Source of the DNA: Actinoallomurus iriomotensis
GTDB taxonomy: Bacteria > Actinomycetota > Actinomycetes > Streptosporangiales > Streptosporangiaceae
Assembly: GCF_030269445.1 (NCBI RefSeq)
Contig: NZ_BSTJ01000002.1
Location: forward strand, 62,001-126,000
Direction: 5' to 3'
Length of the DNA: 64,000 nt
The notes beneath the pieces were generated by a model that saw nothing but the letters and a program-made list of their open reading frames with translations, was not told the origin of the DNA and ran no database searches. Of the stretch, positions 26,039-34,133 are shown in pieces. The translations under genes were made by a program, and so were the position numbers. Each line of letters opens with the position of its first letter. The stretch's first letter is position 1.

Positions 26039-26593
26039 ATGTTCGAACGGTTCACCAAGGAGGCCCGCGCGGTCGTGGTGCGGGCACAGGAGGAGGCCCG
26101 GCGGCTGCGCGCGCCGTTCATCGACACCGAGCACCTCCTGCTGGCGATGCTGGACGCCGGCGCCGGACCGGCCGCCCGGGCGCTGCGCGACCGGGGCGCC
26201 GACCCGGACGAGCTCCGGCGGCGGATCGCCGGCATCGCCGGCCCGTCACGGGACGACCTCGACCCGGACGCCCTGGCGACGCTGGGGATCGACCTCGACG
26301 AGGTCCGCCGGGTCACCGAGGCGACCTTCGGCCCGGGCGCGCTCGACGCACGGCGCCGCAAACCGTACCGGGCGGGTCACATTCCGTTCGGCAGGCGGGC
26401 GAAGAAGGTCCTCGAGCTCTCGCTGCGCGAGGCCCTGCGCCTCGGCCACAACCACCTCGGCACGGGCCACCTGCTGCTCGGCCTCATCCGCGAGGGCGAG
26501 GGCCTGGCCGCCCGTGTGCTCGTGGAGTCCGGCGTCGAGCTCACCGCCCTGCGCGACGACGTCATCCGCCTCATCTCCTCCGAGGCGGCCTGA
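26039..26593 (+). CDS. Stand-alone Clp N-terminal-domain protein
   Basis: A 184-residue protein made of two Clp_N repeats: residues about 2-60 (FERFTKEARAVVVRAQEEARR, then DTEHLLLAML) and about 118-180 (RAKKVLELSLREALRLGHNHLGTGHLLLGLIREGEGLAARVL). There are no Walker motifs, so it is not a ClpC unfoldase. The module normally binds substrates and adaptors in ClpC/ClpA, so a free copy could act as an adaptor, decoy or substrate-recognition factor for the ClpCP protease. It is cotranscribed with the small HTH gene. The pairing is known in actinomycetes but I know of no assigned function. Confidence 0.88.
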   Translation: MFERFTKEARAVVVRAQEEARRLRAPFIDTEHLLLAMLDAGAGPAARALRDRGADPDELRRRIAGIAGPSRDDLDPDALATLGIDLDEVRRVTEATFGPGALDARRRKPYRAGHIPFGRRAKKVLELSLREALRLGHNHLGTGHLLLGLIREGEGLAARVLVESGVELTALRDDVIRLISSEAA

Positions 26594-26653
26594 CCCTCCG
26601 AGTTGCCACGCCGGTCACCGGCGGCGCGTCCGGTCCTGGCAGACTGCCGTCCG

Positions 26654-27403
26654 ATGCGGGCGATCCACGACCATGACGAGCTGACCGCGCTGTGCGCGGG
26701 CGACACGCTGTGTCTCTGGGCGGCCCAGGACCTCGACGGGCGCGGGCGCGCCTGGGCGAGCGACGACGGGCGTGCGGTCGCCGTCGCCGGTCACGACATC
26801 TCCCGCCGGGACCGGATCGCCGTCCACGGGCGGGCCGACGCCGCGGTTCCCCTGGTCGAGCAGGTCCTGGCCGAGGTGGGACCGACCTACCGGCCGCTCG
26901 GGGACCCCGGCCTCATCGGCGCGGTCGTCGCCGGGGTGCCCGTGCTCGCCCCGACCAGGGCGTTCGGCTGGATGGAGACCACGGAGGCGCCTGCGGCGGC
27001 CGGCGGGGCCCGATGGCTCACCCGGCCGGAGCTGCCCGAGGCCGCGGCGCTCCTCGACATGGCCTTCCCGACGTCGGACGCCCGGCCCGGGAGCCGCGCC
27101 GACGAACGCTGGGCGGGTCTCCGCGACGACGCGGGACGGCTCGTGGCGCTGGCCGCGCTCGTCTGGCCGGCGCCGTCCGTCGGGCTGATCGCCGGAGTCG
27201 CGGTGCACCCCGACGCCCGTGGGCTGGGACTCGGCCGTACGGTCTGCGCGTTCGTCGCCGCGGAGGCCGTGGCCCGGCACGGCACCGCGGCCCTGATGGT
27301 GGACGAGTGGAACCGGGCCGCCGTACGGCTCTACCAGGGGCTGGGCATGCGGTACCGGCCGCTGCTCGCCGCGCACGTCCAGGAGGCCACGGCGCGGAGG
27401 TGA
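26654..27403 (+). CDS. GNAT-family N-acetyltransferase
   Basis: A protein of about 249 residues whose C-terminal half is a GNAT fold: LIAGVAVHPDARGLGLGRTVCAFVAAEAV holds the acetyl-CoA pyrophosphate loop (a Q/RxxGxG/A-type motif, here RGLGLG), followed by ALMVDEWNRAAVRLYQGLGMRYR, the typical N-x2-A-x2-L-Y-x2-L-G-F element. The N-terminal half resembles a degenerate second GNAT domain. The ATG at 26654 is taken because the family-like sequence starts there; no clear ribosome site is visible. The acetyl acceptor is unknown. Confidence 0.82.
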   Translation: MRAIHDHDELTALCAGDTLCLWAAQDLDGRGRAWASDDGRAVAVAGHDISRRDRIAVHGRADAAVPLVEQVLAEVGPTYRPLGDPGLIGAVVAGVPVLAPTRAFGWMETTEAPAAAGGARWLTRPELPEAAALLDMAFPTSDARPGSRADERWAGLRDDAGRLVALAALVWPAPSVGLIAGVAVHPDARGLGLGRTVCAFVAAEAVARHGTAALMVDEWNRAAVRLYQGLGMRYRPLLAAHVQEATARR

Positions 27404-27409
27404 CCGCTC

Positions 27410-27650
27410 GCGCCGATGGGCGAACCGCCCCACGGGCAGGCCGGTGGTGGCGCGCGGGAACCAGGCGACCTTGACGCCGGGTGGGCCGGCGAGCTCCCGG
27501 CGATCGGCGTCATCCGGGGTACGACGTCGACGTCGATTTCCGGACCCTCGGGCCCGGCCGGCCGATAGGCGCGCACGCTGTGGTTTCGCAGCACGGGGCG
27601 GACGTTCTTGGAGACCGTCGGGAACCTCAGGTAGGAAACCGTGTCGAGTT
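27410..27650 (-). pseudogene. Remnant of a siderophore-interacting (FAD-binding) protein
   Basis: In the 458-bp gap 27404-27861 the minus strand reads LDTVSYLRFPTVSKNVRPVL then RNHSVRAYRP...EIDVDVV, which resembles the FAD-binding start of siderophore-interacting proteins (RP-x-R-x-YTVR then EIDVDFV). After a frame change, GVKVAWFPRATTGLPVGRF resembles the C-terminal part of the same family. The central NAD(P)H domain is absent. I read this as a decayed gene with a large internal deletion. The rest of the gap has an AT-richer stretch with no ORF I can support. Recognition is by short motifs only. Confidence 0.38.
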
Positions 27651-27861
27651 TCTTGGGAGCCTTGCCGAGCGACCCGCCGCCCACCGGCGTCCGCGGAATG
27701 GCCGCAGAACCGTTTCGGCCAGACGGGAAAAGCGGCGGATAGGTCACACCCGCCCTCGGAGAACCCACTTGACCTGTTTGCCCCGATAAGATGCCGCCAC
27801 GACTTTTATTAAGAAGGTCGAGGGGGGTCGCCATTCACGGCGAGGAGCGGGGAGGGTGAGC

Positions 27862-30756
27862 GTGACCGGCCACGAGCCTGACGACGATCCGAACGCGGAC
27901 CCACCGCCGGAGGACCCCTGGGCGTTCCCTCCCCCGCCGCCCGTCGGCTGGGGTCACGGCAACGCCGCTCCGCCCGCCGCTCTCCCACCCTGGGCCGCGC
28001 CGCCCGTCCCACCGCACCCGCCTGCCTCACCGCCGCCCGCCGAGAACGCGCACGGCGAGGCGGCCACCGACGAGACGGCGTTCGCCGGCGATACCGACCC
28101 GTGGCGGATCCCGCCGCAGCCCCCCTGGAACCCGGCGCACGAGCCTCCGCCGACCCAGCGCACCGTGACCGACGTCCCGGCGCCGGAGCCCGCTCCGGGT
28201 GACCGGGCGGCGGCGTACCAGCCTCCCCCGGTGCCGGACCAGACCGTCCCGCCGCCGGCGGAACCGCCCGCCACGGTCTTCGACCTGCCTCCGTCGGCGA
28301 CCAGCCGCTCGACGCCGCGCCCGCCCGACCCCCGGATGCCCGGCGGCGGCCACGGCGGTCCGGGCTACGACCGGCCCCAGCCGTGGCAGCCGGCCGGCCC
28401 GCCGACGATGTACGACGAGCCGTGGCGGCGGGACACGCCCCAACGCGCCCGCCGGACCATCCGCCTGAAGCCGATCCTGCTCGCGGTGGCCGGCCTGGTC
28501 GTCGTCGCGCTGATCGCCGGTGGAGTGGTGTTCCTGACCGGGCGCGGGCCGCTGCACCACACGACGACCGGGCCCGCGGCACAGCTCGCCGGGGCGACGT
28601 TCGCGCCGGACCCGGCCGCCAAGGCCGACGGTCACGACCAGGAGCTGCTCGGGGTGGCGTCGGCCGGCTCCATCGTCGTCGCGGTCGGCGGTGAGACCGA
28701 GACCGCCGACTACCGCGGAGAGTTCCTGGTCTCCAGCGACGGCGGGCGTTCCTTCCGCCTCGCCGACGTCCGTACGCCCGACGGCGCCGAGCCCGGATAC
28801 GGCGACACGCCGCGGGTGATCGCCGGTTCGGCCGGCGCGTGGGTCGCGCTGGGCGGCTCGCACGCCGGAACGGCGGTGTGGACGAGCCGCGACGGCCGGA
28901 CCTGGATCCGCCAGCCCGACTCGACCGGCGCGGTCTTCGGCCGGGACAAGATCACCCGGGTCGCCCGCACCGCGAACGGCTTCGTCGCGGTCGGCGACAC
29001 CTCCCAGAAGGGCGACTACAGCGACGCCGTCCCGGTCGTGTGGCTGTCCTCCGACGGCCGGCAGTGGCAGCGGCTGGGCAACGACCAGCTGAAGATGTCG
29101 CTGCCGGGCGGTCCGCTCTCGCTGATCGACGTCGCCGCGCACGGCGACCTCGTCCTCGCGTACGGCTGGTCGACCGACGGCAAGGGGCAGATCGTCAAGG
29201 ACGGCGTGTGGCGCTCGGCCGACGGCGGCCGCACGTGGGCCGCGGCCGACGTGCCGCACCCGAAGGGCACCGCGGGCCCGGGCATCGCCGTCGCGGCCAC
29301 GCCCACCGGGTTCATCGCGGGCCGCAACGCCCACAGCAAGTCCGAGCAGTACGGTGTCATGCTCACGTCGGCGGACGGCCAGAGCTGGCGTAAGGCCGGC
29401 GAGATCCACCTGCCCGGGTACGGCGGCCTCCAGCGGCTCGCGTCCTCCGACCGGGGCATGGCCGCCGTCATCGGCGGGGACAAGAAGGTGCTGATCGCCC
29501 GCAGCGACGACGGCGGCACCTGGCAGAACGGCGGTGAGGTACCGCTCTCCTCCGGCCGCACGATCGAGGGCGTGGCGGTCACCGCCGGCGCGACGATCGT
29601 CGCCGCACGCGAGGACGACGGGCAGGACGCCGACGCCGTCCTCGCCGTACGCGACACGCTGGGCCAGGAGATCCCGGTCGACGTGTCGGCGATCCCGGGC
29701 GCGGTCCGGCCGGACCAGACCGTGGCGTACGTCGCGAGCTCGGCGAACCTGCGGGTCGCCGTCGGCGGCACGAACGGCGACGGGGCCGTGTGGACCTCGC
29801 CCGACGGTTCCCGGTGGACCCGCGCGAGTGACACGGGCGGCGCCCTGGCGCGGCCCGGCAAGCAGCGGCTCATCAACGCGGCCTCGGGCGCGGCGGGCTG
29901 GCTCGCCGTGGGCTACGACGGGGACCGGCCGCTCGCGGTCACCTCGCCGGACGGCACGAGCTGGCGCTCCGCCGCCGGGTTCGACCCGGGCTCGGGCCAC
30001 GCCGCCACCTACGCGGCCGCCTACGGCAAGGCCGGATACGTGATCGTCGGCGAGTCGGGGTTCTCGGCCGGCACCTGGGTCTCCTCCGACCTCAAGTCCT
30101 GGAAACCCGGCAGCGGCGGCGACCTGGAGGGCACCAGGACGGCGAACCGCTGGATGCGGAGCGTCGCCGCCGGACCGTCCGGCTACGTCGCGGTCGGCGG
30201 TGTCAGCGACCCGTCGGTCAAGGACGCGCCGCAGGGCCGCCCCGCCGTCTGGACCTCCACCGACGGGCTGAAGTGGACGCTGAAACAGCTCCCGCAGCCG
30301 TCCGGCGCCGCGGAGGGATGGTTCGACCGGGTCGCGGTCCACGGCAACGCGCTGGTGGCGACCGGCACGGCCGGCACCGCCTCCGGCCGTACGGCGTTCG
30401 CCTTCGTCTCCTCCGACGGCGGCGCGTCGTGGCAGGAGGTCGGGCTGCCGAAGGCGGGACAGGACGGCGCGGACTCCAGCGACCGCAACTCCGCCGCCAC
30501 CGCCCTGACCGCCACGCCGCACGGTTTCGTCATCGCTGGCGCGGCCGGACGCGCGGGACGTACGGACGTGGTGCTGTGGACCTCGGCAGACGGCCACGCG
30601 TGGGCGGCGCAGACGCCGCAGGGAACCGGGCTGTCCGGGCGCGGCGACCAGTGGCTCACCGGGCTGACCTCATCCGGCGCCGACCTTCTCGGCGTCGGGA
30701 TCAACGCCGATCACCGGGGCGAACAACCGACCCTGTGGCGGCGACCCCTGCCGTGA
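27862..30756 (+). CDS. Membrane-anchored Asp-box (BNR/sialidase-like) beta-propeller protein
   Basis: A 964-residue protein. The first 200 residues are Pro-rich and presumably cytoplasmic (PPPEDPWAFPPPPPVGW and similar). One membrane helix follows (about residues 207-228, ILLAVAGLVVVALIAGGVVFL). The large extracellular part carries about eleven Asp-box turns of the form S-x-D-G-x-x-W/F: SSDGGRSF, SRDGRTW, SSDGRQW, SADGGRTW, SADGQSW, SPDGSRW, SPDGTSW, STDGLKW, SSDGGASW, SADGHAW. These mark one or two beta-propellers. No catalytic sialidase arginine triad is obvious, so binding is more likely than hydrolysis. The GTG at 27862 has GGAGG 6 nt upstream; the GTG at 27856 would overlap it. Confidence 0.85.
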   Translation: MTGHEPDDDPNADPPPEDPWAFPPPPPVGWGHGNAAPPAALPPWAAPPVPPHPPASPPPAENAHGEAATDETAFAGDTDPWRIPPQPPWNPAHEPPPTQRTVTDVPAPEPAPGDRAAAYQPPPVPDQTVPPPAEPPATVFDLPPSATSRSTPRPPDPRMPGGGHGGPGYDRPQPWQPAGPPTMYDEPWRRDTPQRARRTIRLKPILLAVAGLVVVALIAGGVVFLTGRGPLHHTTTGPAAQLAGATFAPDPAAKADGHDQELLGVASAGSIVVAVGGETETADYRGEFLVSSDGGRSFRLADVRTPDGAEPGYGDTPRVIAGSAGAWVALGGSHAGTAVWTSRDGRTWIRQPDSTGAVFGRDKITRVARTANGFVAVGDTSQKGDYSDAVPVVWLSSDGRQWQRLGNDQLKMSLPGGPLSLIDVAAHGDLVLAYGWSTDGKGQIVKDGVWRSADGGRTWAAADVPHPKGTAGPGIAVAATPTGFIAGRNAHSKSEQYGVMLTSADGQSWRKAGEIHLPGYGGLQRLASSDRGMAAVIGGDKKVLIARSDDGGTWQNGGEVPLSSGRTIEGVAVTAGATIVAAREDDGQDADAVLAVRDTLGQEIPVDVSAIPGAVRPDQTVAYVASSANLRVAVGGTNGDGAVWTSPDGSRWTRASDTGGALARPGKQRLINAASGAAGWLAVGYDGDRPLAVTSPDGTSWRSAAGFDPGSGHAATYAAAYGKAGYVIVGESGFSAGTWVSSDLKSWKPGSGGDLEGTRTANRWMRSVAAGPSGYVAVGGVSDPSVKDAPQGRPAVWTSTDGLKWTLKQLPQPSGAAEGWFDRVAVHGNALVATGTAGTASGRTAFAFVSSDGGASWQEVGLPKAGQDGADSSDRNSAATALTATPHGFVIAGAAGRAGRTDVVLWTSADGHAWAAQTPQGTGLSGRGDQWLTGLTSSGADLLGVGINADHRGEQPTLWRRPLP

Positions 30757-30814
30757 GCGATACTGCCGGAAGTCCCATCGCCGTGAGCGCCTCCTACCCC
30801 CGGGAACGCCCTTC

Positions 30815-31936
30815 GTGACGCGCCTGGTCCGGACCCTCCTCGCCACGGTCGCGTCGCTGCTCTGCCTCGCGGCCTGTGCCGGTGTGCGCATGACGGCGAG
30901 CGGGGACGGTCCGCACCGCGAGCCGCTGGCCGCGCCGAAGGCCGATCCGGCGGTGTTCCCGACACGCGTGATGCCGCTCGGCGACTCGATCACCGACGGG
31001 CTGCAGTCGCTGGGCGGTTACCGCAGCGACCTGTGGCAGTACATGAAGGCCGACGGGAGGAAGGTCGACTTCGTCGGCTCGCGGTCGAGCGGCCCGCCGC
31101 AGCTCGCCGACCGCGACAACGAGGGCCATCCCGGCTGGCGCATCCACCAGCTGACGACGCACACCCGCGACTGGCTGCTGAAGTACCGGCCCGACGTCGT
31201 GCTCCTGCAGATCGGCACCAACGACGTCATCCAGCGCCGCGACCTGCGCGCCGCGCCCGCGCGGCTGGCCGCGCTGGTCGACCTGATCACCACGACGACG
31301 CCGACCGCGCAGGTGTACGTCGCGACGATCACGCCGCTGGCCGGCCGGGCGAACGAAGCGCGGGCCCGCGCGTACAACGCCGCGATCCCGGTGATCGTCG
31401 CGGCGAGGGCGTCCGCGGGCCGCCACGTCCACCTGGTCGACATGCACGCGGCGCTGGGCAAGGACGACCTGTTCGCCGACGGCATCCATCCGACGAACGG
31501 CGGCTACGCGAAGATGGCCGCGCGCTGGTACTCCGCCATCACCGGCGAGCCGATGACCCGGTGGGAGGCGGAGTCGCCGTCGTACGCGACGGTCAGCGAC
31601 GGCGAACGGCTGGAGACCGCCAACGCCTCCGGCGACGGCAAGGTCGGCTATCTCGCGGCGGCGGGCAGCTTCCTGCAGTTCACCCTGGAGATGCCGCGGA
31701 CCGGTCGCTACCGCCTCTACGTACGGGCGGGCAACGGCACGGGCGAGCCGTGCGAACAGCGACTGACCGTGAACGGCCGGGAGGACGGGCGACTGCACTA
31801 CCCGGCGTACGGCTGGGACCGGTGGACCATCACCGCGGCCGACGTCGCCCTGAACGCCGGCCGCGACACACTGCGCCTCACCAGGGCGACCTGCAGCGCC
31901 GAGATCGACGCCATCGCCCTCGCCCCGGCCCGCTAG
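30815..31936 (+). CDS. SGNH/GDSL esterase lipoprotein with C-terminal carbohydrate-binding-like domain
   Basis: A 373-residue exported lipoprotein: LLATVASLLCLAAC is the signal with an LAAC lipobox. The SGNH hydrolase domain (about 45-240) shows block I MPLGDSITDG, block III IGTNDV, and block V ADGIHPTNGGY with the catalytic Asp/His. After residue 245 comes a CBM35/CBM6-like beta-sandwich (RWEAESPSYATVSDGERL, FTLEMPRTGRYRLYVRAGNG). It probably deacylates or deacetylates an extracellular polysaccharide. The GTG at 30815 lies 58 bp after the propeller gene, suggesting cotranscription and a shared surface location. Confidence 0.9.
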   Translation: MTRLVRTLLATVASLLCLAACAGVRMTASGDGPHREPLAAPKADPAVFPTRVMPLGDSITDGLQSLGGYRSDLWQYMKADGRKVDFVGSRSSGPPQLADRDNEGHPGWRIHQLTTHTRDWLLKYRPDVVLLQIGTNDVIQRRDLRAAPARLAALVDLITTTTPTAQVYVATITPLAGRANEARARAYNAAIPVIVAARASAGRHVHLVDMHAALGKDDLFADGIHPTNGGYAKMAARWYSAITGEPMTRWEAESPSYATVSDGERLETANASGDGKVGYLAAAGSFLQFTLEMPRTGRYRLYVRAGNGTGEPCEQRLTVNGREDGRLHYPAYGWDRWTITAADVALNAGRDTLRLTRATCSAEIDAIALAPAR

Positions 31937-32117
31937 GCCGTGGGCGTCCCTCACCTCGTTTCGGCCGCGCCTCAGGGACATCTTCACCCGCGGGCCGGGC
32001 GCTTCACCGCGCTCGCCCGCCTCCTCGCGTCCCTGTGAACGCGACGAGACCATCGCCCGAGGAGACGGAGCGGATGGTACTGCCTCTTCCCAGGTCGGCG
32101 AAGGCCGGCTTGTCCTG

Positions 32118-32837
32118 TCAGTCGGGAAGCACCCATCCGTAGACGTGCCATTGTCGCTCGCGGCGAAGCACGTCCTCGGCGAACCAGGACCTTCCCGCGT
32201 CGAGCAGCAACTCGTGTTCACCCATTTTGCTGATCGGCTCGATGTAGAACCCCCGGGTGCCCTCCGGGACACGTAGATGCAGAATGATGTCGCGCTCGTA
32301 CGCCGGACGGTCGCCCAGATTGGTCGACAGGAAAGCCGGATCTCGCTGAATAGTTCCGGGAAGTTCCTCGATCGGCACCGTGAAAATACCGGGCTTCATC
32401 TTGACCGCGCGAAAAACATCGATCGTGTCCGGCACCGGCCGGAGCCGCATCACCTCGCGGATGGCCTGGATCTGAGCTAGTGTCGATTCCCTTATGGTCG
32501 GCGCCATGCTCCAGATCTGCTCCAGGCGATCGAAGTAGTCGGCATCTCGCAGGTATCTGTTGATGTAGCGCTCATTCGAGCTGTACGTGTCGATGGCCAT
32601 GTAGTGCCTACCAGCCATTTTTTCGACGCATTCCCCCCATATTCTGTCACCGTACGATGGGCTGACCGACCGCGAGCCGAAAGGCGCTGACGCGAACGGC
32701 TGTGACGATCGCGGGAACTCATCGGCGACCTCGCCGCCCTCCGACGGACCACCCGACGCCCGGGGGCTTCGAAAAAGCTCTCCCAGCCGCTTGAAGAGCC
32801 CCTCATCTTCCGACGGGCCGAGGATGAACTCAGGCAT
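32118..32837 (-). CDS. ADP-ribosyltransferase toxin-domain protein
   Basis: A 239-residue protein with a disordered Ser/Gly-rich start and a C-terminal ADP-ribosylating exotoxin domain. The R-S-E triad aligns with iota/C2-type toxins: Arg in DVFRAVKM, the STS-type FLSTNLGD, strand IILHLRVPEGTRGFYIEP, and the catalytic E-x-E in MGEHELLLDAG. E-x-E implies arginine as acceptor. There is no signal peptide, and the gene has visibly lower GC than its neighbours, which suggests transfer. No immunity gene or ADP-ribosylglycohydrolase is adjacent. It may be an intracellular effector, part of a polymorphic toxin, or a phage-defence or antiphage-like enzyme. Confidence 0.82.
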   Translation of the reverse strand: MPEFILGPSEDEGLFKRLGELFRSPRASGGPSEGGEVADEFPRSSQPFASAPFGSRSVSPSYGDRIWGECVEKMAGRHYMAIDTYSSNERYINRYLRDADYFDRLEQIWSMAPTIRESTLAQIQAIREVMRLRPVPDTIDVFRAVKMKPGIFTVPIEELPGTIQRDPAFLSTNLGDRPAYERDIILHLRVPEGTRGFYIEPISKMGEHELLLDAGRSWFAEDVLRRERQWHVYGWVLPD

Positions 32838-32935
32838 TGATGTCCGTTCACGACATCCCGACCATCAGCCTCGTGATCGGGACCCTGCGTCTGACACCTG
32901 AGACGAGACGGCCCGGCCGGCTGTGACATGCGGAC

Positions 32936-32962
32936 AAAAAAAAGCGGATGCCTCTCGGCATC
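32936..32962 (-). terminator. Rho-independent terminator of the galactan operon
   Basis: On the minus strand a 6-bp stem (32962-32957 with 32952-32947, GATGCC/GGCATC, 4-nt loop) is followed by CGC and eight T residues. It lies right after the acyltransferase stop and is the only classic U-tract terminator I see in the window. Confidence 0.88.
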
Positions 32963-34133
32963 ATGACTTGTCGGCGGTACGGATCCTCGTCAGCGCCGCC
33001 TTCAGCCTGGGGCGCAGCAGGCGCTGGGCCGGGCGTTCGATCAGCACGTGGATCAGGTACGACGCCACGAGCGCGGTCACGATGAGCACGGCGAGCACCT
33101 CCCAGCGGCCCATGTGCGGCAGCAGGCGCGGGACGAACGTGCGGGAGACCGTCTGGTGGACCAGGTACAGCGGGTAGGTCAGCAGGCCGAGCAAGGTGAG
33201 ACCGCGCCAGCGCAGCCACGACAGCCGGTGCGTCGCGACCAGGGCCATGACGGCGAACACCACGGTCACCCCGGCCGGGATGATGTACAGCGAGTGCGGC
33301 GCCGCGGTGAAGTCGGGGAAGTTGTACTTGACGTCGTAGTAGCAGCCGAGCGCCCACGAGAGGGCGATCAGCAGCCAGACGATGATGTTCGACCCGTACC
33401 GGTAGATGAGGAAGAAGCCCATCCCGGCCACGAAGAACGGCGCGTACCTCCACAGCAGGACGACCTTGAGGAAGTTCTCCCCCGACTCCAGCGCGAAGAC
33501 GCTGAACATCAGCCAGCCCGTCATGAAGGCCACGCACCGGTTGAACGTGATCCCCCACCAGGTGAACAGCGCGATCAGCACGTAGAAGTGCAGCTCGACG
33601 TAGAGGGTCCAGTAGACGACCTCCATGCGCTGGGAGCCGACGCCCTCCTGCAGCATGGTCAGGTTCGGCAGGAACCGCTTGAGCGGGCCGTCGGTGTTCG
33701 GGCCGAAGGACACCCACGAGTCGAACGCCAGGTACGCGGCGAGCGACAGCACCACGCCGACCCAGTACGCCGGGAACAGCCGCAGGAAACGCGACACCAT
33801 GAAGTCTCCCGGCCTGCGGCCCCACGCGCTCAGCAGGATGACGAACCCGCTGATGAGGAAGAACAGCTCGACGCCCAGGAAGCCGTACCGGGTGAACGGC
33901 GCCAGCCCGGGGAAGATCCGCCGGGCGTTGCCGCCGGGCCACTCCGGGGCCGGCACGCCGGTGTAGTGGTGCAGCATGACCACCGCCGCGGCGACGAAGC
34001 GCAGCACGTCGAGCTCGCGGAGCCGGCCCATCGCGCGACGCTCGGCCTGCGCCGGCGAGGTCTCCTCCGACGGCGTCCGCGTCGGCACCGCCTCCGTCGG
34101 CACCGCGTCGGACCGCGTCGTCCCGGCGTCCAT
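32961..34133 (-). CDS. Acyltransferase 3 family membrane protein
   Basis: A 390-residue integral membrane acyltransferase of the OafA/NodX type with about ten helices. The signature is RLRELDVLRFVAAAVVMLHHYTG (R-x10-H), later FLGVELFFLISGFVIL, RFLRLFPAYWVGVVLS, WTLYVELHFYVLI, and a C-terminal YPLYLVHQTV. The ATG at 34133 overlaps the stop of the ABC-methyltransferase gene (TGATG), so it is translationally coupled. Such enzymes move acetyl or other acyl groups onto surface glycans, here presumably the exported galactan. It is the last gene of the operon. Confidence 0.9.
   Translation of the reverse strand: MDAGTTRSDAVPTEAVPTRTPSEETSPAQAERRAMGRLRELDVLRFVAAAVVMLHHYTGVPAPEWPGGNARRIFPGLAPFTRYGFLGVELFFLISGFVILLSAWGRRPGDFMVSRFLRLFPAYWVGVVLSLAAYLAFDSWVSFGPNTDGPLKRFLPNLTMLQEGVGSQRMEVVYWTLYVELHFYVLIALFTWWGITFNRCVAFMTGWLMFSVFALESGENFLKVVLLWRYAPFFVAGMGFFLIYRYGSNIIVWLLIALSWALGCYYDVKYNFPDFTAAPHSLYIIPAGVTVVFAVMALVATHRLSWLRWRGLTLLGLLTYPLYLVHQTVSRTFVPRLLPHMGRWEVLAVLIVTALVASYLIHVLIERPAQRLLRPRLKAALTRIRTADKS

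Noticed and set aside
28027-30597. An 856-codon minus-strand frame opposite the propeller gene
   Set aside because: No domain, no ribosome site, and the sense strand shows regular Asp-box repeats.
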